This document shows, in pieces, positions 8,901-17,407 of a DNA stretch of 64,000 nucleotides. Every line of letters starts with the position of its first letter. Position 1 is the stretch's first letter. Origin of the DNA: Bacteroidales bacterium (GTDB taxonomy: Bacteria; Bacteroidota; Bacteroidia; Bacteroidales; F082); contig JAEEQP010000005.1 in the NCBI GenBank assembly GCA_016285355.1, forward strand, positions 1-64,000. The letters are read 5' to 3'. The notes under the pieces were generated by a model. That model was not told the DNA's origin, searched no databases, and saw only the letters and a program-made list of their open reading frames with translations. Position numbers and translations under genes: made by a program.

Positions 8901-10864
8901 TTTGAGCCTCCTTTCTTATTTAGTTCATCAATCAGATAATGCAGGTAAAGCAAGGCACCCACGCTCGTCGACTGCGAGATGCAACCACGTGCCTCAAAGG
9001 GTGGATTGCCATCGTAAATCTCTGAAACCGTGCCGATTCCGTTATCCTTGATAGCATTCTCAAAGTCCTTGTACAAATCTTCAAGATAAGGCAACGAGGT
9101 CTTCCCGAACAATTTCACTGATAAATCAGCGTAAAACATTATTAACCAAGGAAATGCCGTACCATTATGGTAGGCGCGTTCGCGCTCGCTATGGTTACCG
9201 ATACTGATGCCCTTATAGCCTTCATCGTTGGGCGAAAGCGAACGTATACCTCTGGTAGTCAACAACTCAGAGTGGGCAATATCGAAAGCGCGTTTCTGCA
9301 TGGTTTCCGTCATCGGTGTATAGGGCAAAGCCGCCGCAATCATCATGTTGGGACGCACCTGCTCATTCTTCTCGTTGCTGTTCACATAGTCATAAAAGCC
9401 GTTGGTCGCCTTATTAATAAAGGTGTCGGCAAACGAGGCTTTCACCTTGTCGGCCAAAGTCTGCCATTTCTTCAGCAACGAACTCTTTGGATCGGCCACT
9501 TTCAGCAGCTCAACACCATAGCACAAGGCATTATACCACAACGCATTGACCTCAATGGCCAAGCCTGTGCGCGGTGTCCATGGTTTGCCTTGGGCGAAGA
9601 CGTTCATCCAAGTGAGAGCCAAGTCGCGGTTGCCGGCATAGAGCAAGCCGCTGTCCAAGGTATGCACATTAAAGTCCGTCCCTGCGATGAAGCTCTCCAA
9701 AATGGTCGTCATGGGCTTCTTGTATTTCTTCCAAATGTCCTTCTTGTCTTTGCCCAACATCTTTTCGTAAAGTTGCAACACATAGAAGAACCACAAAGGC
9801 GAGTCTACCGCCGTGAAATACAAGCTCTTCTGATAGTAACGGTGCGGGAAGAACGGCCCTTGCATCCGCTCAATCAGGTAATCCAAAGCATCCTTGAAAG
9901 TCTTCTCGTCGCCTTGCGCCAAAGCAATGCCAGGCAAGGCAAGGAAAGTATCACGGCTACACGAGCCGAACCATGGGAAGCCTGCCCAGAGGCGTGTGCC
10001 TTTTTCGTCGTGAATGATGAATTGGTCAGCAGCCTTCACGAGGCACTCCTCATAACTATGCTGTGGCAACAATCTCTTCACCTCGGCTTCACATTGCCGT
10101 TTGATGGCCGCAGGATTCTGTTCCTCCAAACTGACCGAAAGAATCACCGTGTCGCCTTGCTTCATCTGCAACTCGAAGAAACCAGGAACGAACTGATCCT
10201 CAGCGGCATCGTAACCACGCTCCTGCTCACGGATATAGAACATGTTGTAGTACCAATGCGGCACATGCGTATATTCCGCCGCACGCGAGAACTGCAAATA
10301 GAGCCTCGAATAGTCCTTGTAAAGTTGCCACGACGCGCCGTTTTTCACCAATTCCACTTTGCGGCTGGCCTCATGGTTCTCGTGCGTCAGCATGTGGACG
10401 TTGCGGAAGGCCAAGAAAGGCAGCACTCGCAAGGTAATCGGCACCGCCGATTCACGCAAAGTGTAACGAACAAATAGCCGCGCCTCTGTGGAGGAGAAAA
10501 TCAGCTCCTTGTCCAACACCACATTGCCGATGCGGTAGGTCAGCTTTGGCATGGGGTCGGCGGTGAAATCGCGGAGGTATTTATGACCGCGCGGGGCGAA
10601 AACACCGTTGGGGTACATGTGTACGCCAAGGTGAAATTCCTCCTTGTTTTCGATGATGGTCTCGTCAAGGCTCGACAGCAGCACATGGTTGTTGTTGTCG
10701 AGTTGTGGCTGGGGTACCACCAAGAGACCGTGATATTTTCGAGTGTTACAACCAATCACCGTGGTGGCGAGAAATGCGCCTAAAGCATTGGAACGCAACA
10801 CTTCACGGTTGAGCGTAAACTCCAGATTGACCAGTTTTTGCTTATCCCAGGAAATGTAACTCAT
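8897..10864 (-). CDS. Glycogen debranching enzyme (amylo-alpha-1,6-glucosidase, GH133 type)
   Basis: 655 residues, first gene of the glycogen operon. The N-terminal half is the bacterial debranching-enzyme domain (CNTRKYHGLLV near residue 40, then a beta-rich region). The C-terminal (alpha/alpha)6 domain has the family phrases SCSRDTFLALPG, GLLYAGNRDLALTWMN, EVNALWYNA, GIRSLSPNDEGYKG and NGTAFPWLI. It removes alpha-1,6 branch stubs of glycogen in the cytoplasm. The start ATG at 10864 lies 40 bases from a TATTTTTG promoter element on the minus strand, and its stop overlaps the next start. Confidence 0.93.
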   Translation of the reverse strand: MSYISWDKQKLVNLEFTLNREVLRSNALGAFLATTVIGCNTRKYHGLLVVPQPQLDNNNHVLLSSLDETIIENKEEFHLGVHMYPNGVFAPRGHKYLRDFTADPMPKLTYRIGNVVLDKELIFSSTEARLFVRYTLRESAVPITLRVLPFLAFRNVHMLTHENHEASRKVELVKNGASWQLYKDYSRLYLQFSRAAEYTHVPHWYYNMFYIREQERGYDAAEDQFVPGFFELQMKQGDTVILSVSLEEQNPAAIKRQCEAEVKRLLPQHSYEECLVKAADQFIIHDEKGTRLWAGFPWFGSCSRDTFLALPGIALAQGDEKTFKDALDYLIERMQGPFFPHRYYQKSLYFTAVDSPLWFFYVLQLYEKMLGKDKKDIWKKYKKPMTTILESFIAGTDFNVHTLDSGLLYAGNRDLALTWMNVFAQGKPWTPRTGLAIEVNALWYNALCYGVELLKVADPKSSLLKKWQTLADKVKASFADTFINKATNGFYDYVNSNEKNEQVRPNMMIAAALPYTPMTETMQKRAFDIAHSELLTTRGIRSLSPNDEGYKGISIGNHSERERAYHNGTAFPWLIMFYADLSVKLFGKTSLPYLEDLYKDFENAIKDNGIGTVSEIYDGNPPFEARGCISQSTSVGALLYLHYLIDELNKKGGSK

Positions 10865-10903
10865 AGTATATTTTATGCTTGATATTCTTATGGAAAATTG
10901 CTA

Positions 10904-10911
10904 CAAAAATA
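10904..10911 (-). promoter_or_regulatory. -7 promoter element of the glycogen operon
   Basis: On the minus strand the bases read TATTTTTG, an exact match to the Bacteroidota -7 consensus TAnnTTTG, 40 bases upstream of the debranching-enzyme start at 10864. No clear TTTG -33 box is seen; the upstream sequence is T-rich. It is divergent from the plus-strand element at 10949. Confidence 0.65.
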
Positions 10912-10948
10912 ATGTTTTTTTCCACACGAAAGAAAAAACAACATTTTT

Positions 10949-10956
10949 TATCTTTG
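10949..10956 (+). promoter_or_regulatory. -7 promoter element of the M3 peptidase gene
   Basis: The plus strand reads TATCTTTG, an exact match to TAnnTTTG. It lies 33 bases before the ATG at 10989, which would give a 5' leader of about 25-30 bases. This also argues against the longer frame that opens at 10875, because that start would lie upstream of the promoter. Confidence 0.7.
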
Positions 10957-10988
10957 CAGCGGAAAAAGAATCCTCAAAATTCATCAAT

Positions 10989-13124
10989 ATGACTAAAAAA
11001 CTTATCAACATGATTGCTTTAAGCGTAATCACCTTGGCTTCGTGCACCTCGAAGAGCGAGCCAAAAACCGAGACTGAAAGTCCGAATCCTTTCCTGACCG
11101 AATACACGACACCTTTCCAAGTGCCGCCGTTCGACCAAATCAAAAACGAGCACTATCTGCCTGCTTTTGAGGCGGGAATCGCTGAGCAGCAAGCCGAGGT
11201 TGACGCGATTGTCAACAATGCCGAGACCCCGACTTTCCAAAACACCATCCTGCCTTTCGACAAGTCGGGCGAGATCTTGGACCGCGTCAGCAATGTGTTT
11301 TTCAACCTCAACGAATGCCTCACCAACGACGAAATGGTGGCCATCGCCGAAGAGGTGCTGCCCATGCTCTCGAAACACAGCGATGCCATTATGATGAACC
11401 CGAAACTCTTCGAGCGCATCGACTACGTCTACCAGCACCGCAACGAAATGGGTCTCGACGACCAGCAAATCCGCGTGGTGGAAAAATACCATCAGGACTT
11501 TGTGCGCAGTGGTGCCGCTCTGCCCGCCGACAAACAAGAGGAACTGAGTAAAATCAACGAGCAACTCTCGACTTTGAGCCTGCAATTCGGCAACAACCTC
11601 CTGAAGGAGAACGCCAATTACAAGCTTGTCATCGAGAACGAAGCCGACCTTGCCGGATTGCCGCAGACCAGCATCGATGCCGCCGCCGAGCAAGCCAAGG
11701 CCGATGGCATGGAAGGCAAGTGGGTGTTCACGCTCTCGAAGCCCAGCCTTATTCCTTTCTTGCAATTCGCCGACAACTACAAGTTGCGCAAGGAAATGTA
11801 CGATGCCTATTACAATCGCGGCGACAACAACAACGAGTACGACAACAAGGCTCTTATCAAGCAAATGCTGGAATTGAGACTAAAGAAGGCACAACTCTTT
11901 GGTTATGAAAACTATGCCGACTATGTTTTGGCCGTCAACATGGCAAAAGACTCCAAGACCGTTGACAAATTCCTTATCGACATTTTCAATCCTGCGCAAC
12001 AACTTGCCAAGAAGGAACTATCCGAAATGCAAACCATCGCCGACAAGGAAGGTGCAGGCATCAAACTCGAAGGTTCTGACTGGTGGTATTACGCCGAAAA
12101 ACTCCGCAAAGCCAAATACGACTTCGACGAAAACTACATTAAACCCTACTTAACCGTGGACAATGTCCGCAATGGCATGTTTATGGCTGCCAACAAGTTG
12201 TATGGCATCACCTTCACGCAAAACACCAACTTGCCCATCTATTATCCAGGCGTTGAGACCTACGAGGTAAAGGAAGCTAACGGTGATTTCCTCGGCATCC
12301 TTTACATGGACTACTATCCGCGTGAGTCGAAGAGTGGTGGTGCATGGTGCACCAGCTTCCGCGAGAGCGGCCACGACATCAACGGCAAGAAGATCTATCC
12401 TGTTGTTTCCTTGGTGATGAACTTCACCCCCGCTTCGGGCGACACCCCTGCCCTGCTCACTTGGGACGAGACCGAGACCATGTGGCACGAGTTTGGTCAC
12501 AGCCTGCACGCCTTCTTCAGCGACGGCCTCTACGACCGCACCTGCGGCAACGTGCCCCACGACTATGTGGAGATGCCTTCGCAAATCATGGAGAACTGGG
12601 TCGCCGAGCCTGAAGTCATCCGCATGTACGCCAAGCATTATAAGACCGGCGAAGTCATGCCCGATAGCCTCATCAACAAGATTGAAAACAGCGCCCTCTT
12701 CAACCAAGGCTTTATGACCACCGAGCTCATCGCTGCCTCCATCCTCGACATGAAGTTCCATGAAATCACTTCTATTGAAGAAATCCAGAATATGGACGTG
12801 GACGCTTTCGAAAAGCAACAGATGGATGCCATTGGTCTGATGCCAGAGATACTGCCCCGCTATCGCAGCACCAACTTCGCCCATATCTTCAACGGCGGTT
12901 ACAGTGCTGGTTATTACGCTTACACCTGGGCCGAGGTGTTAGACAAGGATGCCTTCAACTACTTCAAATCCTCGGGCAACCTCTTCAATCCCGAGTTAGC
13001 CGCCTCGTTCCGCAAAAACTGCTTACAGGAGTGCGGCAACGATGAGGGTATGGTGCAATACCGCAAGTTTCGTGGCCAAGACCCTGACTATGAGCCTTAT
13101 CTGAAAGCACGTGGTCTGAAGTAA
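10989..13124 (+). CDS. dcp: M3-family zinc oligopeptidase / dipeptidyl carboxypeptidase, lipoprotein
   Basis: 711 residues from the ATG at 10989. The N-terminus (MTKKLINMIALSVITLASC) is a lipoprotein signal with lipobox LASC, so the enzyme should be anchored in an envelope membrane. The zinc motif HEFGH is at about residues 500-504, followed by SLHAFFSDGLYDRT, and the C-terminal FNGGYSAGYYAY phrase is typical of the Dcp branch of family M3. It cleaves dipeptides from the C-termini of short peptides. The frame is open upstream to 10875, but that extension precedes the promoter at 10949 and lacks family similarity. It is the only plus-strand gene I support in the window and is monocistronic. 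Confidence 0.92.
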   Translation: MTKKLINMIALSVITLASCTSKSEPKTETESPNPFLTEYTTPFQVPPFDQIKNEHYLPAFEAGIAEQQAEVDAIVNNAETPTFQNTILPFDKSGEILDRVSNVFFNLNECLTNDEMVAIAEEVLPMLSKHSDAIMMNPKLFERIDYVYQHRNEMGLDDQQIRVVEKYHQDFVRSGAALPADKQEELSKINEQLSTLSLQFGNNLLKENANYKLVIENEADLAGLPQTSIDAAAEQAKADGMEGKWVFTLSKPSLIPFLQFADNYKLRKEMYDAYYNRGDNNNEYDNKALIKQMLELRLKKAQLFGYENYADYVLAVNMAKDSKTVDKFLIDIFNPAQQLAKKELSEMQTIADKEGAGIKLEGSDWWYYAEKLRKAKYDFDENYIKPYLTVDNVRNGMFMAANKLYGITFTQNTNLPIYYPGVETYEVKEANGDFLGILYMDYYPRESKSGGAWCTSFRESGHDINGKKIYPVVSLVMNFTPASGDTPALLTWDETETMWHEFGHSLHAFFSDGLYDRTCGNVPHDYVEMPSQIMENWVAEPEVIRMYAKHYKTGEVMPDSLINKIENSALFNQGFMTTELIAASILDMKFHEITSIEEIQNMDVDAFEKQQMDAIGLMPEILPRYRSTNFAHIFNGGYSAGYYAYTWAEVLDKDAFNYFKSSGNLFNPELAASFRKNCLQECGNDEGMVQYRKFRGQDPDYEPYLKARGLK

Positions 13125-13141
13125 TACCCAATCGAACCGAC

Positions 13142-13178
13142 AAAAAAATCCCGACGAGCCATTGCCCATCGGGATTTT
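13142..13178. terminator. Bidirectional terminator between the peptidase gene and the capsule locus
   Basis: A perfect 10-bp stem (AAAATCCCGA at 13145-13154 and TCGGGATTTT at 13169-13178) with a 14-base loop. The stem ends in T-rich sequence on the plus strand and has seven A at 13142-13148, giving a T run on the minus strand. It lies 20 bases after the M3 peptidase stop and 19 bases after the cpsB-like stop, so it can end both convergent transcripts. Confidence 0.85.
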
Positions 13179-13196
13179 CATTTTTGCATCAACCCG

Positions 13197-13922
13197 TTAA
13201 CTAAACAACTTCTTGTTGTTCTCAACAAGTTGCTCCAAACGTTCGATTTCTTTGTTGCTCAAACGAATCTCAGGAAGGAAACGTTCAAAATTGCTCAAAC
13301 CATGCATATCTGAGCCCACATAATCGTACATACCTTCCTTCAACAGATAATGCGACTTCACCATGGCAGGCTTTCCGTATGCACCAGCTAAAGAAAGCAA
13401 ATTCAACTGAAATTTGTAACGTTTGTCCCTCCATCTGAAATAATTGTCCTTCACCGCATATTCATATCGCTCGGGATGCGCTATAACAGGCTGCATTTCC
13501 TCACACATGATATCATAAAGCATATCCGTGATGCCTGGTTCATACATCAAATAGGAAGTCTCGCAAAGCACTTCATCCTTATTGTTCAAAGTCAAGAAAC
13601 CTTCCTTGTAACGATCCATAAAACAGGCATCCAGCATATATTCGCCACCCAAACGAAGCTCAATTTTACTCACCTTGGCCACTTCCGCCTTAAAGACTTC
13701 AAACTTGGCCATGATGTTCGCACGATTGTTGTCCGCATAATCTTTCATGAAGTGCGGAGTAAGAATCATTTTCTGAATTCCATGCTCCTCCAACTTCTTC
13801 AAGGCATGAAGCGACTTCTCGGTGGTGGAAAACCCATCGTCGACCCCAGGCAGCAGATGACAATGCACATCACACGCGCCCCGAAATATGTCCTCTGATA
13901 AACTATGTCGAAAACCAAACAT
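13197..13922 (-). CDS. CpsB/YwqE-type PHP-fold protein-tyrosine phosphatase
   Basis: 241 residues. Metal-binding PHP motifs are all present: DVHCHLLPGVDDG near residue 18, TPHFMKDY, GGEYMLD, PVIAHPERY and GSDMHG. These enzymes dephosphorylate the tyrosine tail of capsule autokinases and so control chain length and export. It lies 10 bases downstream of the wzc-like kinase gene, its likely substrate, and is the last gene of the locus before the bidirectional terminator. It should be cytoplasmic. Confidence 0.92.
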   Translation of the reverse strand: MFGFRHSLSEDIFRGACDVHCHLLPGVDDGFSTTEKSLHALKKLEEHGIQKMILTPHFMKDYADNNRANIMAKFEVFKAEVAKVSKIELRLGGEYMLDACFMDRYKEGFLTLNNKDEVLCETSYLMYEPGITDMLYDIMCEEMQPVIAHPERYEYAVKDNYFRWRDKRYKFQLNLLSLAGAYGKPAMVKSHYLLKEGMYDYVGSDMHGLSNFERFLPEIRLSNKEIERLEQLVENNKKLFS

Positions 13923-13932
13923 GAGTTAATCC

Positions 13933-16473
13933 TTATTCTTTACCGTCGTCATGTGCGTTAGCCACACTTTGGTGACTCGAATGATGATGGTGGTGGTGAT
14001 GATGCTTGCGGAAAATACGCTGATACCATTTCCTCTTTTTCTTCTTTCCATCCTCTTCGTTGCCGTATCCGTAGCCATAACCATAGCCGTAACCATAACC
14101 ATAACCATAACCATAACCATAACCGTAACCGTAACCGTAACCGTAGTATCCATATCCACGTGATTTCCTATTGACGGAGTTAAGCACAACACAAAGATTC
14201 GGGAAATGTCCATCTTTATAGAACTTATCTACATCGAAGAGCAAACGTTTGTCGGTCTTACCAGCTCTCAACACCATGATGGTGGTATCGGCAACACGTT
14301 TCACGATATCAGAGTCGGCCACCATACCTACAGGAACATTATCAAGGAAAATATACTCGTAACGTTTACGAAGCTCCGCAACCAAATCATCCAAACGTGT
14401 ATTCATCAGCAACTCAGCGGGATTAGGCGGCACCGGGCCGGAGAAAATCACATCAAGGTTGGGCGTGTTCGTGTCAGAATGAATAATATCATCTATATTA
14501 TCTGTCTTTCCTGAAAGATAATTCGAAACGCCAGCTCTTGTATTGACACCAAACACTTTGAACAACGTACCTTTACGAATATCCAAGTCCACGATGACCA
14601 CTTTACGAGAAGCCAACGCAAAACTGGTAGCCAAATTGGTCGAAACAAAAGTCTTTCCCGAAGACACCATAAACGACGTGAACATGATGACATGGGCACC
14701 ATCTCTTCTATCCTTCATATACTCCAAGCTGGAACGAATCAGACGGAACGACTCAGAAAGTGAGTCTCGACCATTTTCACGTACCACAACAGCATGTCCC
14801 TGGACATCCTTCTTATAAGGAATATCGCCCAAAAACGGCACATTGGATGATTTTTGGACATCAACTCTGTCATGAATTGTTGTATCCATCATATTGCGAA
14901 GTACCATCACAACAATTGGAATAGCCAAACCAATTAAGATACCCATTAATGTCATCCTACCTTCATTTGGAGCAATCGGCGAATTATTAGGCGAAGCATA
15001 ATCAATAACCTTGGCTGTGGCTTCTAATTGAGGGCTAGTCATCAGCATTTCCTCTCGTTTTGTAAGCAATTGAAGATACAACTTCTCCTTAATTCCTTGC
15101 ATCCTTTCCACCGTATTAAGCTCCAACTGGGCAACAGGAACAGAATGAATCTGCGAATTGGCCACATTTTTTTCACGATTTGCTTTAGCAATACGTTCCT
15201 CCAAGGCAACCAAATTGCCTTCCAGCAGAGAAATAATACTCGAACGTAGAGTAATCTGTCGATCTTTCAGATTCTGAGCAACAGGATTATTCTCTGTTCC
15301 ATCCGCTTTATATTTCTCAATTTTCAAAAGGTTATCATTATATTGCTTAATTGCCGCAGAAGCATCAGCAGAAATCGATGTCAACCCAACAGGGATAATT
15401 TTATCGTCATTTTCTTCTACAAAACTGACTAAATAACGAATCATATCCACTTGAGCAATTAGTTTTTTCTCTTCTTCCGTAGAAGAGAGGCTAGTTCTCA
15501 TATAATCCTGCCCGAATGAACGCGTATCTATGATATTATGCGTTTGCTTAAAATTGACATTTACTTGCTCATATTCCTTAATGTCCGTCATCAAATAATC
15601 GATTCGGTCATTGATAAACTTTTCAGTGTAATCAAGCACCCGCTGTTGGTCGTCAATAGATTCCTGATTATAGACATCCATTAATGTATTCAACACATCA
15701 GCTGCTCTAAACGGAGAAGTGTCTTCCAAATAAAGTCTCAAAATAGCATTTCTATCGTTGTCTCTTGAAACCCTCACCCTATAGCGGAATGAAGAAGCCA
15801 CCGCAGATACAGGAGAATGGGTAACGACAATTGACAAATTGACAAAATCTTCGTAACGCCATGTTGGAACAACCACTATCTTACCACAAGGTACAGTCAC
15901 TGTATCATTCAACAACACACGCATAGAAGGAATATTAGAACCCAAATCATCAAGAAGCGCATATTTTTCATCTAAAGGAGTTATACTAAATGAGGCATAA
16001 GATTGTTCGTCCAAGTCAAGAAACTTAACTTCCACAGGAGAAGATTTATACAGATTCATGTTCCTTTTTGCTATCTTTGTCTTGTATGCATAGTCAGTAT
16101 TCAAATTTAGAGCCCTCACCATGTTCTCCATATTGCGCCGAGACCTTAGCACCATCATCTCATTATTAACAGTACTAATCACCAAACCAGCTCCTGTAAT
16201 TGTATTGATAGGGGCAGATCCACGGAATGACTCCGATCCTCCACTTGCAGAAGTCTTGATCAGCATAGAAGCACTACTTGAATAAATCCGCTCTTGCTTT
16301 TGAACCTTATAATAGGCGATAACACCTCCTATCAGAGCAAAGATAATGAACCAATGCAGGTTCCTAAGGATCAAATAAACCACATCCTTAAACTTAAAAC
16401 CGCTATTGGTATCTTCATCAAAAAACGTATTTACATCGTTGATGTTTTTATTTGTATTTGTATTAGATTCCAT
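13933..16473 (-). CDS. wzc: Wzc-like polysaccharide co-polymerase with tyrosine autokinase domain
   Basis: 846 residues. The N-terminal Wzz-type region is bounded by two membrane segments (about residues 35-52 and 488-508) with a periplasmic coiled-coil part between. The cytoplasmic BY-kinase domain has a Walker A sequence MVSSGKTF near residue 605, Walker A' VIVDLDIRKG near 628, and Walker B YIFLDNVPVG near 706. The C-terminus is unusual: an almost pure Gly-Tyr repeat (about residues 770-803) provides many candidate autophosphorylation tyrosines, followed by a basic stretch KKKKRK and a run of eight histidines. It lies between the wza-like gene upstream and its presumed phosphatase downstream. 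It likely controls chain length and export of the surface glycan. Confidence 0.93.
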   Translation of the reverse strand: MESNTNTNKNINDVNTFFDEDTNSGFKFKDVVYLILRNLHWFIIFALIGGVIAYYKVQKQERIYSSSASMLIKTSASGGSESFRGSAPINTITGAGLVISTVNNEMMVLRSRRNMENMVRALNLNTDYAYKTKIAKRNMNLYKSSPVEVKFLDLDEQSYASFSITPLDEKYALLDDLGSNIPSMRVLLNDTVTVPCGKIVVVPTWRYEDFVNLSIVVTHSPVSAVASSFRYRVRVSRDNDRNAILRLYLEDTSPFRAADVLNTLMDVYNQESIDDQQRVLDYTEKFINDRIDYLMTDIKEYEQVNVNFKQTHNIIDTRSFGQDYMRTSLSSTEEEKKLIAQVDMIRYLVSFVEENDDKIIPVGLTSISADASAAIKQYNDNLLKIEKYKADGTENNPVAQNLKDRQITLRSSIISLLEGNLVALEERIAKANREKNVANSQIHSVPVAQLELNTVERMQGIKEKLYLQLLTKREEMLMTSPQLEATAKVIDYASPNNSPIAPNEGRMTLMGILIGLAIPIVVMVLRNMMDTTIHDRVDVQKSSNVPFLGDIPYKKDVQGHAVVVRENGRDSLSESFRLIRSSLEYMKDRRDGAHVIMFTSFMVSSGKTFVSTNLATSFALASRKVVIVDLDIRKGTLFKVFGVNTRAGVSNYLSGKTDNIDDIIHSDTNTPNLDVIFSGPVPPNPAELLMNTRLDDLVAELRKRYEYIFLDNVPVGMVADSDIVKRVADTTIMVLRAGKTDKRLLFDVDKFYKDGHFPNLCVVLNSVNRKSRGYGYYGYGYGYGYGYGYGYGYGYGYGYGYGYGNEEDGKKKKRKWYQRIFRKHHHHHHHHSSHQSVANAHDDGKE
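14063..14146 (-). repeat. Hexanucleotide microsatellite encoding the Gly-Tyr tail of the autokinase
   Basis: Fourteen consecutive 6-bp units of the form CC(A/G)TA(A/G/T) on the plus strand encode Tyr-Gly pairs of the wzc-like gene on the minus strand. Five units in the middle (CCATAA) are identical, as are three CCGTAA units. Slipped-strand mispairing would add or remove Tyr-Gly pairs without changing the frame. Confidence 0.9.
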
Positions 16474-16523
16474 TTTTACTCTAAAATTAAAATAATATTA
16501 TTAACAGAACAAAATAATCGCAA

Positions 16524-17300
16524 TCAGTTGTTTCCTATATTTCGGAAAGACATCCATAGCCCCACTGCCGTAAGGACAGATGACACCGCCGACAACAAAA
16601 GGCTCCAATTGGAATAAGCTTCCGTAACATATCGGCGAGCATTGATTTCTGTAAAGATAATGTCATTTTGCTGCAGCAAAAAGAAATCATCGTCAAAAAT
16701 AGCAGTCGAACGAGGATCCAAATAATGGACAACTCGTCTTCCGTTCACCTCACGCATCACCCCAATTCGATCGCGACGAGTGTACAAATCCAATCCACCC
16801 GCCATAGCCAAAGCTTCAAGGAAAGTGCATCTTTCGTTTGAAATGTTAATCACCCTTCCTCCTGTACTACTTAAGAAAAACACTCTAAAATTCATAAACC
16901 GTACCACTACCAAAGGATCGTTAACATATCCTTCATTTTGAAGACGTGTACGGATAGCATCCTGCAATTGCAAACGTGTAAGACCTTCAACATGAAGCTC
17001 GCCTAAAATCGGAAATTCTATATTACCATTTACATCCACAAGATAGCCATAAGTATTGGTATTAACCCCTCCCATAATATTAAACGGTCTCACCAATTCG
17101 TCTTCATCACCTCCATTACTGTAAACACGAATTCTTAATTCATCATACGGGCAAACCGTAGCCTCCAAAGTCTCATTCAAAGGGATTCCTTCCTTTGGCA
17201 TATCTTGTAAATACCTGACACTCTTGGATGTGACGCATGAACTTGTCATTATTGCCATCAAAATAACCGAAACGAACAATACTATTTTCCTTTTATTCAT
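16524..17300 (-). CDS. wza: Wza-like polysaccharide export outer-membrane lipoprotein
   Basis: 258 residues from the ATG at 17300. The N-terminus (MNKRKIVLFVSVILMAIMTSSC) is a lipoprotein signal with lipobox TSSC. The polysaccharide export (PES) domain follows (VCPYDELRIRVYSNGG), then an SLBB-like segment (TFLEALAMAGGLDLYTRRDR), and a C-terminal hydrophobic helix (WSLLLSAVSSVLTAVGLWMSF). It forms the outer-membrane exit channel for the glycan together with the wzc-like protein. The frame is open further upstream, but that extension lies beyond the promoter at 17333 and precedes the signal peptide, so I reject it. The gene is 50 bases upstream of wzc. Confidence 0.92.
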   Translation of the reverse strand: MNKRKIVLFVSVILMAIMTSSCVTSKSVRYLQDMPKEGIPLNETLEATVCPYDELRIRVYSNGGDEDELVRPFNIMGGVNTNTYGYLVDVNGNIEFPILGELHVEGLTRLQLQDAIRTRLQNEGYVNDPLVVVRFMNFRVFFLSSTGGRVINISNERCTFLEALAMAGGLDLYTRRDRIGVMREVNGRRVVHYLDPRSTAIFDDDFFLLQQNDIIFTEINARRYVTEAYSNWSLLLSAVSSVLTAVGLWMSFRNIGNN

Positions 17301-17332
17301 AATAGATAATTTTTGACTTGAAATAAGGTTTG

Positions 17333-17340
17333 CAAAAATA
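17333..17340 (-). promoter_or_regulatory. Internal promoter for wza-wzc-cpsB
   Basis: The minus strand reads TATTTTTG, an exact match to TAnnTTTG, 33 bases before the wza start at 17300. A TTTG about 23 bases further upstream (within GGACTTTGTAC) could be the -33 box. This would let the export genes be transcribed independently of the long upstream operon. Confidence 0.65.
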
Positions 17341-17407
17341 CATAATTTTTCTGAGATAGAGTACAAAGTCCATAACAAAAAACACTTCGCAAATTCAACA
17401 TGTTCTT

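Noticed and set aside
9167..10477. Plus-strand open frame of 436 codons within the debranching-enzyme gene
   Set aside because: It is antisense to a well-conserved GH133 protein; the composition is that of a GC-rich shadow frame.
10875..10988. N-terminal extension of the M3 peptidase to the first in-frame ATG
   Set aside because: It would place the start upstream of the TATCTTTG promoter element and bury the lipoprotein signal peptide; the ATG at 10989 fits both.
12150..12884. Minus-strand open frame within the M3 peptidase gene
   Set aside because: It lies opposite the HEFGH zinc motif and conserved C-terminal region; it is H/V-rich shadow coding without domain content.
14063..14146. Short direct repeats considered as a CRISPR array
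   Set aside because: The units are 6 bp with no spacers and lie in frame inside a kinase gene, so this is a coding microsatellite.
13926..14213. Minus-strand open frame with VTVTVMVMVM repeats
   Set aside because: It is the out-of-frame reading of the Tyr-Gly microsatellite of the wzc-like gene.
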